Shown here: positions 8,705 to 16,965 of the stretch, piece by piece
Layout: the number at the start of each line of letters is the position of its first letter
How positions within the stretch are numbered: the stretch's first letter is position 1
Source of the DNA: Streptomyces musisoli
GTDB taxonomy: Bacteria; Actinomycetota; Actinomycetes; Streptomycetales; Streptomycetaceae
NCBI RefSeq assembly: GCF_016741855.1
Contig: NZ_JAERRH010000006.1
Span: 310,001 to 374,000, forward strand
DNA length: 64,000 nucleotides
Direction: 5' to 3'
Notes under the pieces: model-generated
The model's database searches: none
Seen by the model: only the letters and a program-made list of their open reading frames with translations
What the model was told of the DNA's origin: nothing
Position numbers and translations under genes: made by a program

Positions 8705-9612
8705 CACACGTCCGTACCGTGCTCGGCGACGTCAGGCCCGGCGAACTGGGCGTGTGCGACGCGCACGACCATCTCTTCCTGCGCAGCCCGCAGCTGCCGG
8801 GGCAGGAGCTGGACGACGTCCGTGCCGCGCGGGCCGAGCTGGCGGCGTTCCGCGCGGCGGGCGGAGCGGCCGTCGTGCAGTGGACGCCGTACGGCATGGG
8901 ACGGCGGGCCGGGGATCTGGCGGCCCTGTCCCGGGCGACCGGGGTGCGGATCGTCTGCGCCACCGGGCTGCACCAAGCGGCGCACTACGACGCGGAGCCG
9001 CTCGGCCGGCTGCGCGGCGGACGGCTGGCCGGGCTGTTCGTCTCCGAGCTGACCGAGGGCATCGGGACGACCGGGGTGCGGGCCGGTCTGATCAAGGTGG
9101 CGGGCGGCTTCCACGGGCTGGACGCGCACGCCCGCTGGACGATGGCGGCGGCGGCCGAGGCGCACCATGCCACCGGCGCGCCCATCGCCGTCCACCTGGA
9201 GCTGGGCACCGGTGCGCTGGACGTACTGGACCTGCTGTGCGGTGAGTTGGGCGTGCCCGGCCGGCGTGTGATCCTGGGGCACCTGAACCGCTCCCCCGAT
9301 CCGGTCGTGCACCGTCAGGCCGCCGCTTCGGGCTGCTGGCTGGCCTTCGACGGGCCGTCCCGCGCCCACCACGCCACCGACTGGCGGATGCCGGAGGCCG
9401 TACGGGCGCTGGCGGAGGCGGGGTTCGGCGACCGGCTGCTGCTCGGCGGGGACACGGTGGTCGCCGGGGCCCGCTCGGTCGACGGCGGGCCCGGGATGCC
9501 GTACCTGCTGCGCCGGGTGCGGCAGCGGCTGGCGCAGGAGGTGGGCGCGGAGCTGGCGGACCTCGTGCTCGGCGGGCACCCGGGGCGGGCGTTCGGGACC
9601 GACTGGACGTGA
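8701..9612 (+). CDS. Phosphotriesterase-family metal hydrolase
   Basis: 303 aa amidohydrolase-superfamily TIM barrel. Metal ligands visible: DAHDHLF (HxH), the candidate carbamylated Lys in LIKVAGG, HLELG, LGHLNRSPDP and the catalytic Asp in LLLGGDTV. The family covers lactonases and phosphotriesterases; the cupin/DUF4865/TetR context suggests degradation of a small ester or lactone. GTG start overlaps DUF4865 by 4 bp. Confidence 0.88.
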   Translation: MTHVRTVLGDVRPGELGVCDAHDHLFLRSPQLPGQELDDVRAARAELAAFRAAGGAAVVQWTPYGMGRRAGDLAALSRATGVRIVCATGLHQAAHYDAEPLGRLRGGRLAGLFVSELTEGIGTTGVRAGLIKVAGGFHGLDAHARWTMAAAAEAHHATGAPIAVHLELGTGALDVLDLLCGELGVPGRRVILGHLNRSPDPVVHRQAAASGCWLAFDGPSRAHHATDWRMPEAVRALAEAGFGDRLLLGGDTVVAGARSVDGGPGMPYLLRRVRQRLAQEVGAELADLVLGGHPGRAFGTDWT

Positions 9613-9731
9613 GCACGCCGCCGCGGCCCGATCGTGCGGATACCTGTCCCGCCGGACGGTTACGTCGCCGCGTCTGATCAGGAGGATGAGGGCACAAGAC
9701 CGACGACCGTTCCCCGGAAGGACGAAAGACC

Positions 9732-9911
9732 ATGGCACTGGAGATGCGCACCCGCTGCGAGCGCTGTGAGACCGCCCCGCTGTCACCGGACGGCCCCGCC
9801 CTCATCTGCTCGTACGAGTGCACGTTCTGCGATGCGTGCGGAGCGGCCCTGGGCCGGCTCTGTCCCAACTGCGGGGGTGAACTGGTGGCGAGGCCACGGC
9901 GTGCGGGGTGA
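9732..9911 (+). CDS. DUF1272 cysteine-rich small protein
   Basis: 59 aa. Seven Cys in CxxC and CxxxC pairs (TRCERCETA, ICSYECTFCDACG, LCPNCGGELV), a typical DUF1272 zinc-ribbon-like protein of unknown function. RBS GGAAGGA 12 bases before ATG 9732. Stands alone downstream of the phosphotriesterase gene. Confidence 0.85.
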   Translation: MALEMRTRCERCETAPLSPDGPALICSYECTFCDACGAALGRLCPNCGGELVARPRRAG

Positions 9912-9945
9912 GGCGCTGGACCCGTCCGAAATGAAGTGATCGAAG

Positions 9946-9972
9946 GCCGGTCGGGCACCTAGCCTGACCGGC
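9946..9972. promoter_or_regulatory. Inverted repeat abutting the LD-carboxypeptidase start
   Basis: Arms GCCGGTC (9946-9952) and GACCGGC (9966-9972) flank TAGCCT, a plausible -10 at 9960-9965. The ATG at 9973 follows immediately, so the mRNA is probably leaderless and the dyad may be an operator overlapping the start site. Confidence 0.4.
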
Positions 9973-11019
9973 ATGAACTTACCCGTGTATCCCCCCAAAC
10001 CCGTGCCCGGCGACCGGATAGCGGTCCTCTCGCCCGCCTCCGGTCTGGCGGGGCTGCTTCCCCTCCCCTACGAACTGGGGCTCAAACGCCTGCGCGAGGA
10101 CTTCGGCCTCCAACCGGTGGAGTACCCCACCACTCGCAAGACGGGGTCCGCCCCCGAGGAGCGCGCCGCCGACATCCACGCCGCGTTCGCCGATCCGACG
10201 ATCAAGGCGGTGATGGCCACCATCGGCGGCGACGACCAGATCACCGTGCTGCCGTACCTGGACCGCGAGCTGATCCGCGCCAACCCCAAGCCGTTCTTCG
10301 GCTACAGCGACAACACCAATCTGCTGGCCGTCCTGTACAACCTCGGCATCGTCGCCTACCACGGCGCCTGCCTGATGACCGAGATCGGGCGCCCGTACGC
10401 GCTGCACCCCCTGACCGCCGACTCGGTCCGCGCGGCCCTGTTCACGTCGGGCCCCTACGAACTCCGTTGCGCCGAGCGGTACCGCGACACCGACCGCGAC
10501 TGGGCCGACCCGGCCACCTTCGGCACGGAGCCGGACGCCCAGCCGGCCGGCGGCTGGACCTGGCACCGGCCCGACCGGGTCGTCGAGGGGCGCGCCTGGG
10601 GAGGCAACCTGGAGATCCTCTCGTGGCTGCTGATGGCCGACCGGGAGGTCGAACGCGATCCCGCGGCCTACGACGGCGGCGTGCTGTTCCTGGAGACGTC
10701 GGAGGAGCTGCCGAGCGGGGAGGAGGTCTTCCGGATCCTGCGCAACATGGGCGAACGGGGCCTGCTGGAGCGCTTCCCGGCCCTGCTGATGGGCCGCGCC
10801 AAGGCGTGGTCGTTCCAGCGGCCGAACGACGCGGACGCCAAGCGGCGCTACACCGCCGAGCAGCGTGAGGCGGTGCTTCGTGCGCTGGCCGCTTATGCCC
10901 CGCGGACCATGGCGGTCCTCGACGTGGACCTCGGGCACACCGATCCCCAACTCGTGATCCCCTACGGCGGATCGGTCACCGTGGACGGCCCGGGGCGACG
11001 GATCACGGTGACGTACTGA
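9973..11019 (+). CDS. S66 family LD-carboxypeptidase / MccF-like peptidase
   Basis: 348 aa serine peptidase that cleaves an L-D or aminoacyl amide bond (peptidoglycan recycling, or MccF-type self-immunity). Nucleophile Ser in GYSDNTNLL, Glu in GGNLEILSWLL, His in LGHTDPQLVIPYG: the full Ser-Glu-His triad. Codon 3 is TTA (9979-9981), so translation should depend on the bldA leucyl-tRNA. No signal peptide, hence cytoplasmic. No antibiotic gene lies next to it. Confidence 0.9.
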   Translation: MNLPVYPPKPVPGDRIAVLSPASGLAGLLPLPYELGLKRLREDFGLQPVEYPTTRKTGSAPEERAADIHAAFADPTIKAVMATIGGDDQITVLPYLDRELIRANPKPFFGYSDNTNLLAVLYNLGIVAYHGACLMTEIGRPYALHPLTADSVRAALFTSGPYELRCAERYRDTDRDWADPATFGTEPDAQPAGGWTWHRPDRVVEGRAWGGNLEILSWLLMADREVERDPAAYDGGVLFLETSEELPSGEEVFRILRNMGERGLLERFPALLMGRAKAWSFQRPNDADAKRRYTAEQREAVLRALAAYAPRTMAVLDVDLGHTDPQLVIPYGGSVTVDGPGRRITVTY

Positions 11020-11117
11020 CGGCTTTGGGCGTCACCCGGGGCGCCGGGCGGTCGGGGCCTCACGGGCAGCCGGTAACCGGCAGGGGACTGCGAGAGCTGG
11101 GACGAGAGGGAGACACA

Positions 11118-11399
11118 GTGGAACGCATCGGGATCATCGGTGTGGGCGAGATCGGCCGGGCCGTCGTGGAGGGCCTGAGCGACGGCGTCGAGGAGCCGCC
11201 GGAGATCCTTCTCTCGCCGCGCGGCGCGCGCACGGCCGCCGAGCTGGCCGGGCGGTATCCGAACGTGCGGGTCCGGGCCGGCAACCAGGACGTGGTGGAC
11301 GGCTCCGACGTGGTGATCGTCGCCGTCCGCCCGCAGGACCGCGCCGAGGCGCTCGACGCGCTCCTCGTCGGCCTCGGGCGGCCCGGCCGGCCGTCGTAG
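11118..11399 (+). CDS. Truncated ProC-like / F420-dependent-type Rossmann protein
   Basis: 93 aa from GTG 11118. Only the NAD(P)-binding half of a pyrroline-5-carboxylate reductase-like protein: GIIGVGEIGRAVVEGL, then SDVVIVAVRPQD. Complete members are about 260-280 aa with a C-terminal dimerisation and active-site domain that is absent here; the reading frame ends in GLGRPGRPS and a TAG. Either a decayed gene or a stand-alone Rossmann protein. No matching C-terminal part is seen downstream. Confidence 0.65.
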   Translation: MERIGIIGVGEIGRAVVEGLSDGVEEPPEILLSPRGARTAAELAGRYPNVRVRAGNQDVVDGSDVVIVAVRPQDRAEALDALLVGLGRPGRPS

Positions 11400-11427
11400 C
11401 GGGGCCGGTCCGGTCCTGGGGAAGGTC

Positions 11428-12675
11428 TCAGCCGCTCTCGGCCAGCGCGGCCAGCGGGTCGTCCAGTACCGGCTGCCAGGCCAGTTCCGCCGCTCCTACC
11501 AGGCTGTTGTGGTCCAGGGTGCACGGCAGGATGGGCACGCCGCCGCTCTGGCCCCACAGGCTTCGGCCGGCCACCACCGCGCGCAGCCGGCCGGGGTCCG
11601 CGTTCAGCAGGGTGCGGTGGAGGCCGCCGAGGATGATGCGGTCCGGGTTCAGGATGTTGACCAGGCCGGCCAGGCCGAGACCGAGGCGGTCGATGAGCGC
11701 TTCGGCGGCCCGGCGGACGGCCGGGTCGTCGTACCGGGTGCGCAGCAGGTCGCCGGCCTGCTGGAGCAGCGACACCTCGGGACCGGGCTCGCGGCCGGCC
11801 TCCACCAGCAGGGCCAGCGGGTCCGCCTCCACGTCCAGGCAGCCGCGGCTGCCGCAGTGGCAGGGGCGGCCCTCGGGGTTGACCGTGAGGTGGCCGACCT
11901 CCAGCGCGAGGCCCGAACTGCCGGTGTGCAGACGGCCGTCGAGGACGAGCGCGCCCCCGACGCCCCGGTGCCCGGTGGCCACGCACAGCAGGTCGCGCGC
12001 GCCCCGGCCGGCGCCGTGCCGGTGCTCGGCGAGCGCGGCGAGGTTGACATCGTTACCCGTGAACGCGGGTCCACCGATGCCGGCGGCGCGCACGCACTCG
12101 GCGAAGGTCCGCCGGACGGGCGCGCCGACGGGCCAGGCCAGGTGCAGCGGGTTGAGGGCGAGACCGTCGGGTTCGGCGACGGCGGACGGCACGGCGAGCC
12201 CGGCGCCGACACAGCGCCGTCCGGTGCTGCGCAGCAGTTCCGCGCCCGCCTCGACCACGGAGCCGAGCACCTTGGCCGGGTCGGCGTCGACGGTCTCGCA
12301 GCCGGGCGCGGTCGCCACGATCCGCCCGCCGAGTCCGACCAGCGCGGCGCGGAAGCCGTCGGCGTGGACCTGTGCCGCGAGGACCACCGGTCCGTCCTCG
12401 GCCACCTCCAGCCGGTGCGAGGGGCGCCCCTGGGAGCCGGCCCCGGAGCCGGGACGGGCGTCCACCCGGATCAGGCCCAGCGCCTCCAGTTCGGCGGCCA
12501 CCGCGCCGGCCGTCGCCCGGGTGACGCCGAGTTCGGCGGTGAGCACGGCCCGGGTCGGCGCACGTCCGGTGTGCACCAGCTCCAGCGCGGGCCCCAGTGC
12601 CCCGCGTCCCCGGTCCAGCCGCGCCCTCGAGGTGGTCCTCTCCCCCGCTGCCCGGGGTTCCGCCTTGCCGCTCAT
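11428..12675 (-). CDS. ROK family transcriptional regulator
   Basis: 415 aa. N-terminal winged HTH (TRAVLTAELGVTRATAGAVAAELEALGLI, about 36-64) followed by a ROK sugar-kinase-like domain with the zinc motif CHCGSRGCLDVEAD and GxxxxG sugar-site residues. NagC/XylR-type proteins respond to sugars or amino sugars. Monocistronic; target genes are not obvious from position. Confidence 0.92.
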   Translation of the reverse strand: MSGKAEPRAAGERTTSRARLDRGRGALGPALELVHTGRAPTRAVLTAELGVTRATAGAVAAELEALGLIRVDARPGSGAGSQGRPSHRLEVAEDGPVVLAAQVHADGFRAALVGLGGRIVATAPGCETVDADPAKVLGSVVEAGAELLRSTGRRCVGAGLAVPSAVAEPDGLALNPLHLAWPVGAPVRRTFAECVRAAGIGGPAFTGNDVNLAALAEHRHGAGRGARDLLCVATGHRGVGGALVLDGRLHTGSSGLALEVGHLTVNPEGRPCHCGSRGCLDVEADPLALLVEAGREPGPEVSLLQQAGDLLRTRYDDPAVRRAAEALIDRLGLGLAGLVNILNPDRIILGGLHRTLLNADPGRLRAVVAGRSLWGQSGGVPILPCTLDHNSLVGAAELAWQPVLDDPLAALAESG

Positions 12676-12723
12676 GAGGGCGAGTCTCCCATGATCCGCA
12701 CCCGGGGTGGCCCGTGGCTCCGC

Positions 12724-13374
12724 CTACAGGCCGCTCACCCGCAGGGTGATGTTCAGCCGCCCGGCGAGGCCCAGCCAGGCCGGCGCCGTGCCCGGGCGGA
12801 CGCGCGGCACACCGTGGTAGGCGAGCCGCGACGGGCCGCCGAAGACGAACAGGTCGCCGCTGCGCAGTTCCACGTCGGTGTACGGCTTCGCGCGGGTCCC
12901 GGTGTTCCCGAAGCGGAACACGCAGGTGTCGCCGAGGCTCAGGGAGACCACCGGGGCGTCCGCCTGTTCGTCGCCGTCGCGGTGCATGCCCATGCGGGCG
13001 TCGCCGTCGTAGAAGTTGATCAGCGCGATGTCGTACGGCGGGGCCGCGGCGGCGGGCGGGCCCAGCGCGTCGGTCACCGCGCGCCGGCCCAGCTCGCCGA
13101 GCCAGCCCGGGAAGGGCTTCACGGGGCTGCCGTCGCCGTCGACGACGGTGCGGGCGTAGGCGTACGGGTACCAGTGCCAGCCGAGGCAGACCTGGCGGGC
13201 GGTCATCGTGCCGCCGCCCGGGGTGCGGACCGTGCGCAGTCCGGCGGGGGGCCGCGCCCATTCCCGGCAGGCGTCCAGCAGGGCGCGCTGCCGCCCGGGG
13301 TCCAGCCAGTCCGGGACGTGCACGGCGCCCGGCGCGACCTCCGCGCGCTCCCGGCCGAACAGCTCGTCCTCCAT
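12724..13374 (-). CDS. AlkB-like Fe(II)/2-oxoglutarate dioxygenase
   Basis: 216 aa. Iron ligands HRDGDEQ (HxD) and the distal His in LAYHGVPRV, with the 2OG-binding arginine in RLNITLRVS. FYDGDARMGMHRD matches AlkB DNA/RNA dealkylases that oxidatively remove methyl groups from bases. I place the start at the ATG at 13374 (MEDELFGRER) rather than the upstream in-frame one. Divergent from the methyltransferase gene. Confidence 0.9.
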   Translation of the reverse strand: MEDELFGRERAEVAPGAVHVPDWLDPGRQRALLDACREWARPPAGLRTVRTPGGGTMTARQVCLGWHWYPYAYARTVVDGDGSPVKPFPGWLGELGRRAVTDALGPPAAAAPPYDIALINFYDGDARMGMHRDGDEQADAPVVSLSLGDTCVFRFGNTGTRAKPYTDVELRSGDLFVFGGPSRLAYHGVPRVRPGTAPAWLGLAGRLNITLRVSGL

Positions 13375-13429
13375 GCCCCCATCCTGCCCCACGGCCCCTG
13401 ATCTGCGGCTCCGCTAGCCTGGACGCACG

Positions 13430-14575
13430 ATGAGCGACCGTATGACGACACCGTGGGGCGAGGTCGAGCTGACCCGCTTCCCCGAGGATCCCCGCGACCG
13501 GCTGCGTGCCTGGGACGCCTCCGACGCGTACCTGCTGCGCCACCTCGCCGAGGAGAAGGTGCCGCTCACGGGCACGGTCGTGGTGGTCGGGGACCGCTGG
13601 GGGGCGCTGGTCACCGCGCTGGCGGAGCACCGGCCGGCGCAGATCACGGATTCCTTCCTCGGTCAGGAGGCGACCCGGGCGAACCTGGCGCGGGCCGGCG
13701 TGGAGCCGGGTGCCGTACGGCTGCTCACCACGCAGGACCCGCCCCCGGAGCGGGTGGACGTGCTGCTGGTGCGGGTGCCCAAGAGCCTCGCGCTGCTGGA
13801 GGACCAGCTGCTGCGGCTGGCGCCCGCCGTGCACGCGGACACGGTCGTGGTCGGCACCGGGATGGTGAAGGAGATCCACACCTCGACGCTCCAGCTGTTC
13901 GAGCGGATCCTCGGGCCGACCCGGACCTCGCGGGCACAGCAGAAGGCCCGGCTGATCTTCTGCACCCCGGACCCGTCGCTGGAGCGGCCCGCCAACCCGT
14001 GGCCGTACAGCTACGCCCTGCCGGACGGTGTCGGCGCGGTGTCGGGGCACACGGTGGTCAACCACGCGGGCGTGTTCTGCGCCGAGCGGCTGGACATCGG
14101 CACCCGCTTCCTCCTCGGCCATCTGCCCGCGCCGGGCGCCGGGCGTGTGGTGGACCTGGGCTGCGGCAACGGCGTGGTCGGTACGGCGGTCGCGCTGGCC
14201 GATCCGACGGCGGAGGTGCTGTTCGTGGACGAGTCGTTCCAGGCGGTGGCCTCGGCCGAGGCGACGTACAAGGCGAACGGGGTGCCGGGACACGCCGAGT
14301 TCCGGGTCGGGGACGGGCTGGCGGGGGTCGCGCCCGGCAGTGTGGACCTGGTTCTGAACAACCCGCCGTTCCACTCCCACCAGGCGACCACGGACGCGAC
14401 GGCGTGGCGGATGTTCACCGGGGCGAAGCGTGCGCTGCGGCCGGGCGGCGAGCTGTGGGTGATCGGCAACCGGCACCTCGGCTACCACGTGAAGCTGAAG
14501 CGGTTGTTCGGGAACAGCCGACTCGTGGCGAGCGATCCGAAGTTCGTCGTCCTGAAGGCCGTCAAGAGGGGTTAG
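13430..14575 (+). CDS. RlmG/RsmC-type guanine-N2 rRNA methyltransferase
   Basis: 381 aa, the size of RlmG (23S m2G1835) proteins. An N-terminal degenerate methyltransferase-like half is followed by a C-terminal catalytic half with SAM motif VVDLGCGNGVVG and the amine-methylase motif NNPPFH. TAGCCT 16 bases before ATG 13430 suggests a nearly leaderless mRNA. RlmG and RsmC cannot be separated with certainty by eye. Confidence 0.85.
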   Translation: MSDRMTTPWGEVELTRFPEDPRDRLRAWDASDAYLLRHLAEEKVPLTGTVVVVGDRWGALVTALAEHRPAQITDSFLGQEATRANLARAGVEPGAVRLLTTQDPPPERVDVLLVRVPKSLALLEDQLLRLAPAVHADTVVVGTGMVKEIHTSTLQLFERILGPTRTSRAQQKARLIFCTPDPSLERPANPWPYSYALPDGVGAVSGHTVVNHAGVFCAERLDIGTRFLLGHLPAPGAGRVVDLGCGNGVVGTAVALADPTAEVLFVDESFQAVASAEATYKANGVPGHAEFRVGDGLAGVAPGSVDLVLNNPPFHSHQATTDATAWRMFTGAKRALRPGGELWVIGNRHLGYHVKLKRLFGNSRLVASDPKFVVLKAVKRG

Positions 14576-14876
14576 CGCGAGCCCGTCGCCGGCTGCGCGC
14601 GGCCCGGAGGCACCGGTGGGGGATCGGGGGACGAAGGCTTCGACGGCCGGCGCGGCCCGGAGGCCACGGAGGTGAGGCGCGGGCCGGCGGGGCGGACCGC
14701 GGGCTCGTCAGCGTGCGCGGCCCGGGTGCTCGGTGGGGCGGGCGCAGGCCGGAGGTTCCGCTGTGGGGTGAGCCCCGGGGCCTGGAACGGCCTGGTCCGG
14801 CGCAGCCGCTCGGTGCGCCGGGCACCGTGGCGACCGGGTACGGCGGCGTGCCGGTGCCCGGTCTCGGTGGCGGGGA
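14576..14876. other. Intergenic region, nothing recognised
   Basis: About 300 bases of G-rich sequence between convergent genes. The open frames here have no codon bias or start context. No clear terminator hairpin seen. Confidence 0.6.
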
Positions 14877-15737
14877 TCAGGCAGGGGTGCGGGAGAGGAC
14901 GCCGATGATCCGGGTCACCTCGTGCGCCATCGCCTCCCGGCCGACGCTGAGGTACTTCCGTGAGTCGACGGCGTCCGGACGGGCGGCGAGGAACGCCCGG
15001 ATCGCCCCGGTCATGGCGATGTTGAGGGCGGTGCCGACGTTGACCTTCGCGATGCCGCCGCCGACCGCCGCGACCAGTCCGTCGTCCGGCACCCCCGACG
15101 AGCCGTGCAGGACGAGCGGCACGGTCAGCGCGGCGGTCAGCCGCCGGAGCAGTCCGTGGTCGAGTTCGGCGGTGCGGGTGGTCATGGCGTGCGCACTGCC
15201 GATGGCGACGGCCAGGCCGTCGACACCGGTGCGGGCGACGAAGTCCCGCGCGCGGCCCGGGTCGGTACGGGCGCCGGGCGCGTGCGCGTCGAGCGGCGGC
15301 CGGCCGTCCTTGCCGCCGATCTGTCCCAGCTCGGCCTCGATCCACAGCCCTTGGCCGTGCGCCCAGTCGGCGGCGACCCGGGTGGCGGCGAGGTTGTCGG
15401 TGTAGGACAGACGGGCCGCGTCGTACATGACCGAGCTGAACCCGGCGTCGGGCGCCTGGCGCAGCAGGTCGTCGCTCTGCACGTGGTCCAGGTGCAACGC
15501 GACCTGTACGTCGGCTCGTTCGGCGGCGGCGACGGCGGCGCGGGCCAGCGGCAGGAGCCGTCCGTAGCGGTACTTGACGGCGTTCTCGCTGACTTGGAGG
15601 ACCACGGGTGAGCCGGCCGACTCCGCTCCGGCGATGACGGCCTCGATGTGTTCCAGGGTGATGACGTTGAACGCGGCGACGGCGGAGCGGGCAGCGGCGG
15701 CCCGGGTGACCAGCTCGCCGGTGGGTGCGAGGGGCAC
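14877..15737 (-). CDS. Class II fructose/tagatose-bisphosphate aldolase family protein
   Basis: 286 aa zinc aldolase of the GatY/KbaY/Fba group. Zn ligand region HLDHVQSDDLL, and phosphate-binding segments LHGSSGVPDD and KVNVGTALN. In an operon 33 bp after a SIS sugar isomerase gene and next to a divergent DeoR regulator, so it likely cleaves a ketose bisphosphate derived from galactosamine, galactitol or a related sugar rather than serving glycolysis. Confidence 0.88.
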   Translation of the reverse strand: MPLAPTGELVTRAAAARSAVAAFNVITLEHIEAVIAGAESAGSPVVLQVSENAVKYRYGRLLPLARAAVAAAERADVQVALHLDHVQSDDLLRQAPDAGFSSVMYDAARLSYTDNLAATRVAADWAHGQGLWIEAELGQIGGKDGRPPLDAHAPGARTDPGRARDFVARTGVDGLAVAIGSAHAMTTRTAELDHGLLRRLTAALTVPLVLHGSSGVPDDGLVAAVGGGIAKVNVGTALNIAMTGAIRAFLAARPDAVDSRKYLSVGREAMAHEVTRIIGVLSRTPA

Positions 15738-15770
15738 GGGTGGTGTCCTTCCGGGACGGGGCCGACGGGT

Positions 15771-16652
15771 TCAGGGGGTGAGGATCACCGAGCGGGTGAG
15801 GTGCCGGGGCCGGTCGGGGTCCAGCCCCCGGGCGGCGGCGACGGCGACCGCGAGCCGCTGTACGCGCACGAGTTCGGCGAGCGGATCCAGCTCACCCTCG
15901 ATCCACAGCCCACCGGTGGCGCGGACCTGTTCGGCGAGGCCGTCGGGCGCCGCGCCGAGCATCCAGGTGGCCGTGCCCTCGGTGGTGACGCTGATCGGGC
16001 CGTGCCGGTACTCCATCGCCGGGTAGGCCTCGGTCCAGGAGAGGGACGCCTCGCGCATCTTCAGCCCGGCTTCGTTGGCGAGTCCGACGGTCCAGCCGCG
16101 CCCGAGGAAGGTGAACTGCGTGCATCGCACGAGCCCTTCCGGCAAGGGAGCGGCGAGGGCGGTGCGTGCGTCGGCGACGACGGCGTCGGTGTGGAGGCCG
16201 AGGTGGGCGCGCAGGAGGGTGAGTGCGGTGGTCGCGAACCGGGTCTGGACGACGGAGTGTTCGTCCGCGAAGTCCAGGACGACGAGGTCGTCGGCGGCAG
16301 CCATGACCGGGGTGCCGGGGTCGGCGGTGACCGCGGTGGTGCGTGTCCGCCCGGCCAGGCTGCGCAGCAGTTCCAGTACTTCGGTGGTGGTGCCGGACCG
16401 GGTGAGGGCGACGACCCGGTCGTACGACCGCCCGGCGGGGAACTCGGAGGCGGCGAACGCGTCGGTCTCGCCCTGCCCGGCGCCCTCCCGCAGGGCGGCG
16501 ACCGCCTGGGCCATGAAGTACGAGGTCCCGCACCCGACGACGGCGACCCGCTCCCCCGGCTCCGGCAGTGCGCCCCGGTACCGCTCCGCCTGCTCGGCCG
16601 CCCGTATCCAGCACTCCGGCTGGCTGTTCAGCTCGTTCTCGACATGGGTCAT
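15771..16652 (-). CDS. SIS-domain sugar isomerase/deaminase (AgaS/GlmS-C-like)
   Basis: 293 aa with two SIS domains: VVGCGTSYFMAQAVAAL and ALTRSGTTTEVLELL in the first, FLGRGWTVGLANEAGLKMREASL in the second. Resembles AgaS-type ketose/aldose-6-phosphate isomerase-deaminases acting on amino-sugar phosphates. ATG at 16652 preceded by AAGGGGAGGG. First gene of the isomerase-aldolase operon, transcribed away from the DeoR gene. Confidence 0.88.
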   Translation of the reverse strand: MTHVENELNSQPECWIRAAEQAERYRGALPEPGERVAVVGCGTSYFMAQAVAALREGAGQGETDAFAASEFPAGRSYDRVVALTRSGTTTEVLELLRSLAGRTRTTAVTADPGTPVMAAADDLVVLDFADEHSVVQTRFATTALTLLRAHLGLHTDAVVADARTALAAPLPEGLVRCTQFTFLGRGWTVGLANEAGLKMREASLSWTEAYPAMEYRHGPISVTTEGTATWMLGAAPDGLAEQVRATGGLWIEGELDPLAELVRVQRLAVAVAAARGLDPDRPRHLTRSVILTP

Positions 16653-16686
16653 GCCCACACCCTCCCCTTGCTGATTGTTCCTGCAA

Positions 16687-16714
16687 GATATAGCGAGCTT
16701 TCGAACACAATCAA
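16687..16714 (-). promoter_or_regulatory. Promoter of the SIS isomerase-aldolase operon
   Basis: On the minus strand, -35 TTGATT (complement of 16709-16714), 16-base spacer and -10 TATATC (complement of 16687-16692). The spacer carries TTCGAA and CGAAAG, resembling DeoR-family operators, so the divergent DeoR protein likely represses here. Confidence 0.55.
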
Positions 16715-16740
16715 GCATTCGGGGGCAGGGCCGAGTGCGC

Positions 16741-16935
16741 TAGGGTCGCCGGGAGACCGGAGGCGGTCGGAGAGCGACGGAGAACGACGGAGAACGGCTG
16801 GCGGTTCGGTCGGGGCACGACCGGAAGACCGGCCCGGTGGCTGGACGTTCGGCCGACCGGTCGGCTGGCTGGCTGGCTGGCCGGCTGGAGAACGGTCGGG
16901 AGGCCGGTACGGGACGATCGCGAGGCCGTCCCGAG
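16741..16935. repeat. Low-complexity repeats upstream of the DeoR gene
   Basis: Short tandem units: GGAGAACGAC-type repeats near 16770-16800, then GGCT repeated about seven times with CGGT/CGGC variants near 16850-16885. They fill the 313-base gap between divergent genes; no gene is seen in it. Confidence 0.6.
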
Positions 16936-16965
16936 GATCGCCGGAATAAGGAACGGAGGCTGCGG

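Noticed and set aside
14562..14825. 87-codon frame in the gap after the RlmG-like gene
   Set aside because: Overlaps the methyltransferase end, Pro/Arg/Ser-rich, no ribosome site and no recognisable motif.
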